Both the position numbers and the translations under genes were made by a program. Under the pieces are notes generated by a model. That model made no database searches, had not been told where the DNA came from, and saw only the letters and a program-made list of their open reading frames with translations. Below, piece by piece: positions 51,211-62,535 of a stretch of DNA of 64,000 bases. Source of the stretch: Mycolicibacterium boenickei (GTDB lineage Bacteria; Actinomycetota; Actinomycetes; Mycobacteriales; Mycobacteriaceae); NCBI RefSeq assembly GCF_010731295.1, contig NZ_AP022579.1, positions 4,092,001-4,156,000 of the forward strand, written 5' to 3'. The stretch's first letter is position 1, and every line of letters begins with the position of its first letter.

Positions 51211-52974
51211 GTGCTGTCAGAGATTCGTATCGAGTCGTTGGGCGCGATCAGTGCCGCCACCGCGGAGTTCGACCGCGGGTTGACGGTGCTGACCGGTGAA
51301 ACCGGTACCGGTAAGACCATGGTGGTGACCAGCCTGCACCTGCTCGGCGGGGCACGTGCGGACGCCACGAGGGTGCGTTCGGGGTCCGACCGGGCTGTGG
51401 TGGAAGGCCGTTTCAGCACAATCGAACTCGGTGAGGACGTGACCGGACGGGTCGAGGAGATTCTGGAGTCCTCCGGTGCGGAGCGCGATGACGACGGCAG
51501 TGTGATCGCGGCCCGTTCGGTCAGCCGGGCCGGACCGTCACGGGCGTATCTGGGCGGTCGCAGTGTGCCGGCGAAATCCTTGAGTAGCTTCACCGCCCAG
51601 GTGTTGACGCTGCACGGCCAGAACGACCAGCTGCGGTTGATGCGCCCTGACGAGCAGCGGGCGGCGCTGGACCGCTTCGCCGAGGTGGACAAGCCGCTGA
51701 CCCGCTACCGGAGCATCCGCGAGGAGTGGCTGACGGCGCGTCGTGACCTGACCGACCGTCGCCGGCGGGCCCGGGAACTGGCCCAGGAGGCCGACCGGCT
51801 CAGCTTCGGAATCCACGAGATCGACACCGTCGCACCGGAACCCGGTGAGGACGAGGCGATCGTCGCCGATATCCGTCGGCTGTCGGAACTCGATGCGCTG
51901 CGCGAAGCCGCGCAGACCGCCCGCTTCGCACTGGCCGGCGAGCTCGACGAGCTCACGCCGGAGTCCACCTCGGCGGCCGACAGTGTCGGCCGTGCGCAGG
52001 CGGCGCTGGAGGCCACCGATGATTCGGCCCTGCAGGCACTGGGCGTCCGGCTGGCCGAGGCGATGGCAGTGATCGGCGACGTGTCCGGCGAGCTCGGTGA
52101 TTACCTGTCCGAATTGCCGAGCGATGCCAGCACTTTGGAGACCAAACTGGCGCGGCAGGCCGAGCTGCGCACCCTCACACGCAAATACGCCGCCGACATC
52201 GACGGGGTGCTGGAGTGGTCCCGCGATGCCGCCGATCGGTTGGCGCAGCTCGACGTGTCCGAGGAGAGCCTGGCTGCCCTGGACCGCAAGGTTGCCGAGC
52301 TCGAGACCCAACTGGTCGCGGCGGCAGGCGAACTCACCAAGGCCCGGTCCAAGGCCGCCAAAGGGTTGGCCAAGGCGGTGACCGCGGAGCTGGCCGGACT
52401 GGCCATGGCCAACGCGGTGTTCACCATCGGGGTCGCCCCGATGCCCGCGCGGGCCGACGATGCGGCACCGGTGACGATGCCCGACGGTGAGGTGCTGCAC
52501 GCCGGTCACGACGGTGTGGACGCGGTCGAGTTCGGGTTCACCGCGCACCGCGGCGCGGATGTGCTGCCACTGGCCAAGAGTGCCTCCGGCGGCGAACTGT
52601 CCCGCGTGATGCTGGCCCTGGAGGTGGTGTTGTCGGCCTCGACGGCGGGTACCACGATGGTGTTCGACGAGGTCGACGCCGGGGTCGGCGGGCGGGCCGC
52701 GGTGCAGATCGGTCGCAGACTGGCCCGGTTGGCGCGCACCCACCAGGTCATCGTGGTGACCCACCTGCCTCAGGTCGCGGCGTTCGCGGATGCCCACCTC
52801 GTGGTCGACAGCGGTAACGGCCGGGCCAAGTCCAGCGGTGTGCGCCGCATCGACGACGAGGACAGGGTGGCCGAGTTGGCCCGGATGCTGGCCGGATTGG
52901 GGGAGTCCGACAGCGGACGGGCCCATGCCAGGGAGCTGCTCGAGGCCGCTCAGCAGGAGCGCAGCGCGCCCTAG
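51211..52974 (+). CDS. recN: DNA repair protein RecN
   Basis: A 587-residue SMC-like repair protein. Walker A GETGTGKT is at 29-36. A long coiled-coil region rich in Glu, Ala and Leu (about 155-380) is interrupted by a hinge. The ABC signature SGGELSRVMLALEV is near 460, and Walker B FDEVDAGVGG near 487. RecN acts early in double-strand break repair. The start is GTG 51211. It converges with the PPOX gene, whose stop overlaps by four bases. Confidence 0.95.
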   Translation: MLSEIRIESLGAISAATAEFDRGLTVLTGETGTGKTMVVTSLHLLGGARADATRVRSGSDRAVVEGRFSTIELGEDVTGRVEEILESSGAERDDDGSVIAARSVSRAGPSRAYLGGRSVPAKSLSSFTAQVLTLHGQNDQLRLMRPDEQRAALDRFAEVDKPLTRYRSIREEWLTARRDLTDRRRRARELAQEADRLSFGIHEIDTVAPEPGEDEAIVADIRRLSELDALREAAQTARFALAGELDELTPESTSAADSVGRAQAALEATDDSALQALGVRLAEAMAVIGDVSGELGDYLSELPSDASTLETKLARQAELRTLTRKYAADIDGVLEWSRDAADRLAQLDVSEESLAALDRKVAELETQLVAAAGELTKARSKAAKGLAKAVTAELAGLAMANAVFTIGVAPMPARADDAAPVTMPDGEVLHAGHDGVDAVEFGFTAHRGADVLPLAKSASGGELSRVMLALEVVLSASTAGTTMVFDEVDAGVGGRAAVQIGRRLARLARTHQVIVVTHLPQVAAFADAHLVVDSGNGRAKSSGVRRIDDEDRVAELARMLAGLGESDSGRAHARELLEAAQQERSAP

Positions 52975-53867
52975 GGCAGATCCGGGTTGGCCGGGGACAA
53001 CTCGGCGGTGCCCCAGCGCAGTGGGCTGACCTGGGTCAGCTCGACCACCTCCTCGAGCGTGAAGTCGACCGCGCACTGCGTGCCCGCATTCGGATCGGCT
53101 TCGTCCCAGTTGATTTCGGCGGTCCCGGTGAGCTGGATGGTCGACCCGGAAGACCAGTCGACCACCAGCAGCCCACACCGCGGATTGGCGTCGATGTTGC
53201 CCAGGGTCATGAACATCGAGTTCCCGCGGTAATCCGGCCAGCGCAGCCGCTGGGGCGAGAGCACCTGCAGGAAACCAGGATTGCCGCCTCGGTGGGATGC
53301 GTCGGCACTACCCGTCGCGTCCGCCGAACCGACGAAGAAGGCGTCCGCGGACGCGATGAGCGCCTGCTGTCGATCGGTCAGTGATTCGCCGCGATGTGTG
53401 CGGGGCGGTTCCGGCGTGGACCCGACCTCCACGACGTCCCTGCGCGAGATGTACTTCGGGCAATTCGAGTACACCTGATCGGGGTGGATCCGCAGGCCGG
53501 TCCCCGCCGGTTCGGCGGTGCCGTTGACCCGCATCCGGCGCCGGGTCTGCGGCTCGATGGCGATCATCCCGATCTGGCGCGCTGTGCGCAGCACGTCCCG
53601 GAGCGGGTCGCCCGCCGCGGGGAGCGCGTCGATCATGATCGTGCGCGGATCGTCGGCGTGGACGAACCCGGGTGGACCAGCGATCAGGCTGGTCCACACC
53701 CGGCCCTCGTCGTCGGCGGCGGTGACCACGACCATCGGCTGCTCGGCGAGGAACGCGGTGGCGGCCTCGGGGACCTCGGTGCGGATCATGCGGCCGACGC
53801 GGGTGGCGATGGCCTCCTGACCCATCCGCCGCTGCACGGCCAGCTCACCCGAGTGATACCTGGTCAC
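52971..53867 (-). CDS. Pyridoxamine 5'-phosphate oxidase-family (flavin-binding split-barrel) protein
   Basis: A 298-residue protein of the PPOX-like FMN-binding split-barrel superfamily, with ATAFLAEQPMVVVTAADDEG, GRVWTSLIAGPPGFV, GLLVVDWSSGSTIQLTGTAE and YRGNSMFMTLGN. Such proteins act as flavin- or F420-dependent reductases or oxygenases; the cofactor here is not known. The start is GTG 53867. It lies on the opposite strand to recN, nine bases downstream of the VOC gene. Confidence 0.8.
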   Translation of the reverse strand: MTRYHSGELAVQRRMGQEAIATRVGRMIRTEVPEAATAFLAEQPMVVVTAADDEGRVWTSLIAGPPGFVHADDPRTIMIDALPAAGDPLRDVLRTARQIGMIAIEPQTRRRMRVNGTAEPAGTGLRIHPDQVYSNCPKYISRRDVVEVGSTPEPPRTHRGESLTDRQQALIASADAFFVGSADATGSADASHRGGNPGFLQVLSPQRLRWPDYRGNSMFMTLGNIDANPRCGLLVVDWSSGSTIQLTGTAEINWDEADPNAGTQCAVDFTLEEVVELTQVSPLRWGTAELSPANPDLP

Positions 53868-53876
53868 GTTTCTACC

Positions 53877-54338
53877 TCAGAAGAATCCGCAGGTAGGGGT
53901 TGCGCCGTGGGGCGCCGGAGCGGTCTGCGCCCCGTTCGGTGCGTACACCTCGAGCCGGGTGCCGTCCGGGTCGGTGAAGAAGATGCCGCCGGATGCGGCG
54001 CCCTCACCGTGGGCGACGACGCCGTCGTGCGCGAACTCGGTGCCCAGCGCCTTCAACGCGGCCTCGACCGTCCGTACCTCGTCGATGCTCGCCGCCTCGA
54101 ACGAAAGATGGTGTAGGCCGGGTGTTTCCGTGGAGAACCGGCCATTGCTCTGCTGCCAGAGGGTCAGCCGCAGCGTCCCGCCGGCGCCGAGGAAGGCGTA
54201 CCGGTGCTCGCCCTCGCTGTTGACGGCGAGCGGTTCGAAACCCAACGCGGTTCGATAGAACGCGACCGAGCGGTCCAGATCGGTGACGTTGATCCCGACG
54301 TGTCCGGTGGCGAGCTGGGGCGTGATGGTTCCGGTCAT
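53877..54338 (-). CDS. VOC (glyoxalase/bleomycin-resistance) family protein
   Basis: A 153-residue protein of the vicinal oxygen chelate fold with two beta-alpha-beta-beta-beta modules: HVGINVTDLDRSVAFYRTAL at the start, and the metal-ligand regions HLSFEAASI and FFTDPDGTRLEVYAP. The pattern resembles lactoylglutathione lyase or dioxygenase-like members; activity is not determined. ATG 54338 with AGGAGG five to eight bases upstream. It is divergent from the CGNR gene across a 143-base region with symmetric sites. Confidence 0.85.
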   Translation of the reverse strand: MTGTITPQLATGHVGINVTDLDRSVAFYRTALGFEPLAVNSEGEHRYAFLGAGGTLRLTLWQQSNGRFSTETPGLHHLSFEAASIDEVRTVEAALKALGTEFAHDGVVAHGEGAASGGIFFTDPDGTRLEVYAPNGAQTAPAPHGATPTCGFF

Positions 54339-54406
54339 GCAGTCCTCCTGAGTTGCTAACCAACGTAATTGCTCAAGCAGGTTAGAACGGTGGCCATCGG
54401 TCCGTC

Positions 54407-54432
54407 AACCATCTAATCGAATTTCGATGGTT
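54407..54432. promoter_or_regulatory. Dyad in the VOC-CGNR divergent promoter region
   Basis: AACCATC (54407-54413) and GATGGTT (54426-54432) are inverted repeats; inside them lies TCGAA-T-TTCGA (54417-54427). A second pair, CTAACC (near 54355) and GGTTAG (near 54380), shares the GGTTAG core, which recurs at 54429-54434. The repeated half-sites suggest binding by the divergently encoded CGNR protein or another regulator. Confidence 0.4.
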
Positions 54433-54481
54433 AGTTCGGCGGGTGGTCCTTGGTGGTGCGGGTGCGTGGTTACCCTCAGGT

Positions 54482-55003
54482 ATGCGTGATCCGCGCCCGC
54501 ATGTCGGCGAACCCCTAGCGCTGGATCTGCTGAACACCCGGTGGATGTCAGCGGACGGGCCGCAGGACCTTCTCGCGGATGTCGAGGGCCTGCGGTGCTG
54601 GTTGCTGGCCAACGGGTTGGCCGATCGCTGTGAGGCTGACGAGAAGTCGCGGATCGCACTGGTCTCCGCTCGTGAGGCGATCCTGCAGGCCCTGCAGCCG
54701 GGGTCCGTCGATGAGCTCAACGAGGTGCTGGAACGGGGCCGGATCAGGCGCGCGCTCACGGCGTCGGGTCCTGCCGAGACCGCCGAGGTCGCGCAGTCGG
54801 AATGGCTGGCCGGCTGGCTGGCCGCCGACGATCTGTTGAGGTTGCTGGGCGAGGCGCCCGATCGGATCAAGCAATGCGCGCATCCGCACTGCATCCTGTG
54901 GTTCCACGACACCTCGAAGAACGGAGCCCGGCGCTGGCACTCGATGGCCACCTGTGGCAACCGCGCCAAGGCCGCGCGGCACTACGCGGCGAAGCGCGAT
55001 TGA
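54482..55003 (+). CDS. CGNR zinc-finger domain protein
   Basis: A 173-residue protein. The N-terminal ABATE-like domain has EPLALDLLNTRW and LADRCEADEKSRIALVSARE. The C-terminal CGNR zinc finger (about 130-172) has Cys pairs CAHPHC and the eponymous TCGNRAKAARHYA. CGNR proteins are probable stress-linked transcription regulators. ATG 54482 follows TACCCTCAGGT. It is divergent from the VOC gene and probably controls it. Confidence 0.85.
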   Translation: MRDPRPHVGEPLALDLLNTRWMSADGPQDLLADVEGLRCWLLANGLADRCEADEKSRIALVSAREAILQALQPGSVDELNEVLERGRIRRALTASGPAETAEVAQSEWLAGWLAADDLLRLLGEAPDRIKQCAHPHCILWFHDTSKNGARRWHSMATCGNRAKAARHYAAKRD

Positions 55004-55103
55004 GACCTGACTGCTGTTACTGATGTGACTAAAGCCAACTTGTGAGGCTGGTGTTACGGCGCGCCTCCGCCGTCTGATCGGCGATGCCCGACAGAATCGG
55101 CGC

Positions 55104-56288
55104 ATGAAGATGTCCACGCTGCTCACCCGCAATGCCAGTACGCGTCCGGGAGTGACCGGCACGGCACGAGTGGACCGCGATATCGACCGGCTGCTGCGAC
55201 GCGTCGGCCCTGGCGACATCGTCGTCCTCGACGCCCAGGATCTGGACCGGATCACGGCAGACGCGCTGGTCGAGGCCCAAATCGCCGGTGTCGTCAACGC
55301 CTCCCCGTCCATTTCGGGGCGCTATCCCAACCTGGGGCCCGAGGTGCTCGTCGCCAACGGAGTGGTGCTCATCGACGAGGCCGGGCCGGACGTCTTCAAG
55401 AAGATCAAGGACGGGGCGCGGATCCGCCTGAACAACGGCGGCGTCTACTCCGGTGACCGGCGCATCGCGGTGGGCACCGAGCGCAACGATCAAGAGATCC
55501 ACGAGTTGATGCACGACGCCAAGAGCGGCCTGGTGGCGCACCTGGAGGCCTTCGCGGGCAACACCATCGAGTTCATCCGCAGTGAGAGCCCCCTGCTCAT
55601 CGACGGCATCGGCATCCCGAACATCGACGTGGACCTGCACCGCAGGCACGTGGTGATCGTCGCCGAGGAGCCGGACGCCGCCGAAGACCTCAAGGCGCTC
55701 AAGCCGTTCATCAAGGAGTACCAGCCGGTGCTCGTCGGTGTCGGGGCCGGCGCGGATGTGCTGCGGAAGGCGGGATACCGGCCTGCGCTGATCGTCGGCG
55801 ACCCGGACAAGATGAGCGTCGAGGTGCTGCGGTGCGGTGCCCAGGTGGTGTTGCCCGCCGACGCCGACGGCCATGCCGCGGGCCTGGAGCGCATCCAGGA
55901 CCTCGGGGTCGGCGCGATGACCTTCCCGGCCGCCGGATCGGCGGCGGACCTGGCGTTGCTGCTGTGCGACCACCACGGCGCGTCGCTCATCGTCACGGCA
56001 GGCCACACGGCCTCGATCGAGGAGTTCTTCGACCGGTCGCGCCAGCGCAGCAACCCGTCGACGTTCCTGACCCGGCTGAAGGTGGGGGAGAAGCTCGTCG
56101 ACGCCAAAGCGGTGGCGACCCTGTACCGCAGCCGGGTGTCCGGCGGCGCGATCGCGCTGCTGGTGCTGGCCATGCTGATCGCGGTGGTCGTCGCGCTGTG
56201 GGTGTCCCGGGCCGACGGTGCCGTGCTCGACTGGGTGGTCGACTACTGGAACCGCTTCACGCTCTGGGTCCAGAATCTCGTCAGCTGA
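55104..56288 (+). CDS. steA: SteA-like cytokinetic ring protein
   Basis: A 394-residue protein corresponding to Rv1697 and the corynebacterial SteA. The N-terminal part has RVDRDIDRLLRRVGPGDIVV and NASPSISGRYPNLGPEVLVA. A thiamin-pyrophosphokinase-like core follows (PALIVGDPDKMSVEVLRCGA near 245). A C-terminal membrane segment lies at about 346-368 (AIALLVLAMLIAVVVALWVS), then a short tail. SteA acts with SteB in cell division and envelope integrity in corynebacteria. ATG 55104. The next gene, mctB, follows by 15 bases and occupies the SteB position. Confidence 0.88.
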   Translation: MKMSTLLTRNASTRPGVTGTARVDRDIDRLLRRVGPGDIVVLDAQDLDRITADALVEAQIAGVVNASPSISGRYPNLGPEVLVANGVVLIDEAGPDVFKKIKDGARIRLNNGGVYSGDRRIAVGTERNDQEIHELMHDAKSGLVAHLEAFAGNTIEFIRSESPLLIDGIGIPNIDVDLHRRHVVIVAEEPDAAEDLKALKPFIKEYQPVLVGVGAGADVLRKAGYRPALIVGDPDKMSVEVLRCGAQVVLPADADGHAAGLERIQDLGVGAMTFPAAGSAADLALLLCDHHGASLIVTAGHTASIEEFFDRSRQRSNPSTFLTRLKVGEKLVDAKAVATLYRSRVSGGAIALLVLAMLIAVVVALWVSRADGAVLDWVVDYWNRFTLWVQNLVS

Positions 56289-56303
56289 ACAGGTCGGTGA
56301 GTT

Positions 56304-57245
56304 GTGATCACACTACGTGCGCACGCGATTTCGTTGGCGGCCGTGTTCTTGGCGCTGGCCATCGGGGTTGCCCTGGGCTCGGGGTTGCTGTCGAACACCG
56401 TGCTTTCGGGCCTTCGTGACGACAAGAAGGACCTGCAGCACCAGATCGAGACCCTCACCGACGGCAAGAACGCGCTGAACGAAAGGCTCAATGCCGCAAG
56501 CGAATTCGATGCGCAAATGGCGCCACGGATGGTGCGCGACGCATTGAAGGACAAGTCGGTGGTCGTGTTTCGCACTCCGGACGCCGTCGACGGTGACGTC
56601 GACGCCGCGGCGCGCTTCGTCCGCGATGCCGGCGGCGCGGTGACCGGCCAGATCGCGCTCACCCAGGAATTCGTCGAGGCCAATTCCGCGGACAAACTGC
56701 TCTCGGTGGTCAATTCACCGATCGTGCCTGCCGGTAAGCAGCTGAGCACCGCGGCGGTGGATCAGGGGTCGCAGGCCGGCGATCTGCTCGGCATCACCCT
56801 GCTGATCGACAAGAACCCGGCCGCGGCACCCGTGGACGACATGCAGCGCCAGACCGTGCTCACCGCGCTGCGTGACACCGGCTTCCTGACCTATGACGAT
56901 CCACACATCGGCGCGGCCAACACGGCGCTGATCGTGACCGGCGGTGGACTCGGCGAGGACGGCGGCAACCGGGGCGCGACCATGGCCCGGTTCGCGGCCG
57001 GGTTGGCACCGCACGGCGCAGGCACCGTGCTCGCCGGCCGCTCCGGATCGGCGTCTGGAACCGGTCCGGTCGCCGTGACCAGGTCAGATGCCGGACTGGC
57101 CGCTGCGGTCAGCACCGTGGACGACGCCGATTCGAGTGCCGGTCAGATCACCGCCGTGCTGGCCCTGGGCGATCTCGTCCGGGGCGGCAAGCCCGGCAAG
57201 TACGGAACCGGGCAGGGCGCGACGTCGGTCACCGTCCCTCAGTAG
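56304..57245 (+). CDS. mctB: Copper transporter/outer-envelope protein MctB
   Basis: A 313-residue protein matching Rv1698. It has one N-terminal membrane segment (about 7-27; ISLAAVFLALAIGVALGSG), then a coiled coil (about 33-70; DDKKDLQHQIETLTDGKNAL) and a Gly/Ala-rich C-terminal domain. Rv1698 is reported to limit intracellular copper; in corynebacteria the homologue SteB works with SteA. The start is GTG 56304. A promoter for pyrG may lie in the 142-base gap after it. Confidence 0.85.
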   Translation: MITLRAHAISLAAVFLALAIGVALGSGLLSNTVLSGLRDDKKDLQHQIETLTDGKNALNERLNAASEFDAQMAPRMVRDALKDKSVVVFRTPDAVDGDVDAAARFVRDAGGAVTGQIALTQEFVEANSADKLLSVVNSPIVPAGKQLSTAAVDQGSQAGDLLGITLLIDKNPAAAPVDDMQRQTVLTALRDTGFLTYDDPHIGAANTALIVTGGGLGEDGGNRGATMARFAAGLAPHGAGTVLAGRSGSASGTGPVAVTRSDAGLAAAVSTVDDADSSAGQITAVLALGDLVRGGKPGKYGTGQGATSVTVPQ

Positions 57246-57321
57246 CGAGACCTCGCCCCGCAACTGCTCCTCGGGTGAGCGGCGCGCCAGCGACGGCTTG
57301 TCGGTGTCGGTGTTAAGGTGA

Positions 57322-59760
<2,439 letters not shown>

Positions 59761-59764
<4 letters not shown>

Positions 59765-60750
59765 GGACTGTGCGGTCTGCTCGTGCCGGCGGCTCATCGG
59801 TGCCGCCACCTCAGCAGACCGTGCTGGACGGACAGCTTCAGGGCTACCTCGATCACCTGACGATAGAGCGGGGCGTTGCGGCCAACACCTTGAGTTCGTA
59901 CCGGCGGGACCTACGCCGCTACGCCGCGCACCTGACCCAGCGCGGTATCGACGATCTGGCCAAGGTGGCCGAGGCCGATGTCAGCGACTTCCTGGTCGAA
60001 CTGCGCCGCGGTGATCCCGATTCGGGAGTGACTGCGCTCTCGGCGGTTTCGGCGGCCAGGGCGGTGGTGGCGGTCCGCGGACTGCACCGGTTCGCCACGG
60101 CCGAGGGCATCACCGAACTCGATGTCGCCCGCGGGGTGAAACCGCCCACGCCCAGCCGGCGGCTACCCAAGAGCCTCACCCTCGACGAGGTCGTCGCGTT
60201 GCTCGAGGCCGCAGGAGGGGACAGCGAGGCCGACGGTCCGCTGACGCTGCGCAACCGGGCGCTGTTGGAGTTGTTGTACTCCACCGGGGCACGGATCTCG
60301 GAAGCCGTGGGGCTGGACGTCGACGACATCGACACCCATGCGCGGTCGGTTCTGCTGCGCGGTAAAGGCGGCAAGCAGCGACTGGTGCCCATCGGCAGGC
60401 CGGCCGTCAGCGCGCTCGACGCGTACCTGGTGCGGGGCCGTCCGGATCTGGCCCGGCGGGGCCGGGGCACCCCAGGGATCTTCCTCAACGCGCGCGGCGG
60501 GCGGCTGTCGCGGCAGAGCGCCTGGCAGGTGCTGCAGGACGCGGCCGCGCGGGCCGGCATCACGTCGGCGGTGTCGCCGCACACACTGCGGCACTCGTTC
60601 GCGACCCACCTGCTCGACGGCGGCGCCGACGTGCGCGTCGTGCAGGAACTGCTCGGCCACGCGTCGGTGACCACCACGCAGATCTACACCATGGTCACCG
60701 TGCACACGCTGCGCGAGGTCTGGGCGGGTGCGCACCCGCGGGCGCGCTAA
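59761..60750 (+). CDS. xerD: Tyrosine recombinase XerD
   Basis: A 329-residue tyrosine recombinase with the N-terminal SAM-like core-binding domain (about 20-115) and the catalytic domain. The catalytic residues are visible: Arg in [12 protein letters not shown] (about 179), Lys in GKGGKQR (about 203), HxxR in [13 protein letters not shown] (about 275-278), His in LLGHASV and the nucleophile Tyr in TTQIYTMV (about 310). With XerC it resolves chromosome dimers at dif. The start is ATG 59761; the first 25 residues ([15 protein letters not shown]) are not conserved, so an internal start is possible. Tail-to-tail overlap with the methyltransferase gene. Confidence 0.95.
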
Positions 60751-61499
60751 CCGCCCAGGTACTCCGACTCCAGCACCAGGTCCGGCAGCAGGGTCTGGTA
60801 CTCGGCATGGGTCTTGTGATGCGTCGTGTCCCAGAGTGAATCCTGCTGCTCGTTCATGTACGCCAGATACTTCGGTGCGCCCGGCAGCTTCACGTTGTCG
60901 GCGACCACGATCGAGCCCCGGTGCAGCCAGCGGCGATCGAGCAGGCTCTGCAGGTCTGTCAGGTAGGCGTTCTTGTCGTGATCGAGGAACACGAAATCCA
61001 GCCCGCCGGTGTCGAACCCGGCCGAGGCGAGCGCGTCGAGTGTGCGTCCGCCGTCGCCGATCGTGCCGACCACACACGTGATCCGGTTGGCCACCCCGGC
61101 ATGTGCCCAGATTCGTCGCGCGATGTCGGCATTGGTGGCGGAGAACTCCACCGAGAACACCCGGGCCACCGGCGCGGCGCGGGCGATGCGCAACGCCCCG
61201 TACCCGCAATAGGTGCCCAGTTCCAGGGCCAGCCGGGGATTGGCCCGGATCACCGCGGCGTCGAGCAGCGCACCCTTCTCGTCGCCGACGTTGATCAGAA
61301 ATGACTTCTCATAGGCGAACTTGTCGATGGCGGCGATGACGTCGTCGAGGTCGCCGGCGCGGGCGTTGGCCACCACATAATCGGCGGCCGCGGCCTCCCG
61401 GCCGTCGCCCCATTGGCCGGTGCGCGCGAAGTGTCTGGCGCCGATTCCCATCCGGATGAACGACCACCGCAACAGCGGCAGCCGCTGTTTCAGACTCAT
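60747..61499 (-). CDS. Class I SAM-dependent O-methyltransferase (catechol-O-methyltransferase-like)
   Basis: A 250-residue enzyme with [20 protein letters not shown] as SAM motif I and [17 protein letters not shown] holding the metal-binding Asp pair, plus VADNVKLPG. This is the Mg-dependent catechol/caffeoyl-CoA O-methyltransferase group, matching Rv1703c. The start is ATG 61499 ([12 protein letters not shown]); the ATG-like codon at 61511 would add four residues. Its 3' end overlaps xerD by four bases. Its 5' end faces parA across about 150 bases. Confidence 0.9.
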   Translation of the reverse strand: MSLKQRLPLLRWSFIRMGIGARHFARTGQWGDGREAAAADYVVANARAGDLDDVIAAIDKFAYEKSFLINVGDEKGALLDAAVIRANPRLALELGTYCGYGALRIARAAPVARVFSVEFSATNADIARRIWAHAGVANRITCVVGTIGDGGRTLDALASAGFDTGGLDFVFLDHDKNAYLTDLQSLLDRRWLHRGSIVVADNVKLPGAPKYLAYMNEQQDSLWDTTHHKTHAEYQTLLPDLVLESEYLGG

Positions 61500-61650
61500 G
61501 ACGCACACCATATGCGCCTGATTGCCCGCGGGTCTGCCCGTCCTGGCTGCATACCGACGTTAAACTTGCCGGGATGTGCGCGAATACTGCGGGATGCCTG
61601 ACCAGCGATGGTATGGGTATGGCCGACGAGCGCTCGCGCGAGGAGCCGAC

Positions 61651-62535
61651 GTGAACGACGACAGCGCACACGACGGCCTCTTCGAGCACCACACGCCAGA
61701 ACTCGGCCTGACGGGCCGGCCGCCGCGCGACATTCCCGAACCGCAACCGCGATCGAACCACGGCCCGGCCAAGGTCATCGCGATGTGCAATCAGAAGGGC
61801 GGGGTCGGCAAGACCACGTCGACCATCAACCTGGGCGCCAGCCTGGCCGAGTACGGCCGCCGCGTGCTGCTGGTCGACCTGGATCCGCAGGGCGCCCTGT
61901 CGGCGGGTCTCGGAGTTCCGCACTACGAACTCGAGCACACGGTGCACAACCTGCTTGTCGAACCGCGGGTGTCGATCGACGACGTCGTGATCAAGACGCG
62001 GGTGAGCGGCATGGACCTGGTGCCCAGCAACATCGACCTGTCGGCCGCCGAGATCCAGCTGGTGAACGAGGTGGGCCGCGAACAGTCGCTGGCCCGCGCC
62101 CTGTACCCGGTGCTCGACCGCTACGACTATGTGCTGATCGACTGCCAGCCGTCGCTGGGTCTGCTCACGGTCAACGGGCTGGCGTGCGCCGACGGCGTGA
62201 TCATCCCCACTGAATGCGAGTACTTCTCGCTGCGCGGGCTGGCCCTGCTCACCGACACCGTGGACAAGGTGCACGACCGGCTCAACCCGAAACTGTCCAT
62301 CAGCGGCATCCTGGTCACCCGCTACGACCCGCGCACGGTCAATGCGCGCGAGGTCATGGCCCGCGTCGTGGAGCGGTTCGGCGACCTGGTGTTCGACACC
62401 GTGATCACCCGGACCGTGCGCTTCCCCGAGACGAGCGTGGCCGGCGAGCCGATCACCACCTGGGCACCGAAGTCCGGCGGCGCCGTGGCCTACCGATCGC
62501 TGGCACGCGAAGTCATCGACCGGTTCGGCGCGTGA
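61651..62535 (+). CDS. parA: ParA/Soj-like chromosome partitioning ATPase
   Basis: A 294-residue MinD/ParA-family ATPase with the deviant Walker A KGGVGKTT in AMCNQKGGVGKTTSTINLG, Walker A' LLVDLDPQGALSAGL and Walker B YVLIDCQPSLG. It has an acidic N-terminal segment before the core (HDGLFEHHTPELGLTGRPP). It is located beside scpA and scpB (as Rv1708-Rv1710), not beside a parB, so it probably works with the condensin module. GTG 61651 follows AGGAG by five bases and is preferred; GTG 61576 and ATG 61594 are in frame upstream without a good ribosome-binding site. Confidence 0.9.
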   Translation: MNDDSAHDGLFEHHTPELGLTGRPPRDIPEPQPRSNHGPAKVIAMCNQKGGVGKTTSTINLGASLAEYGRRVLLVDLDPQGALSAGLGVPHYELEHTVHNLLVEPRVSIDDVVIKTRVSGMDLVPSNIDLSAAEIQLVNEVGREQSLARALYPVLDRYDYVLIDCQPSLGLLTVNGLACADGVIIPTECEYFSLRGLALLTDTVDKVHDRLNPKLSISGILVTRYDPRTVNAREVMARVVERFGDLVFDTVITRTVRFPETSVAGEPITTWAPKSGGAVAYRSLAREVIDRFGA

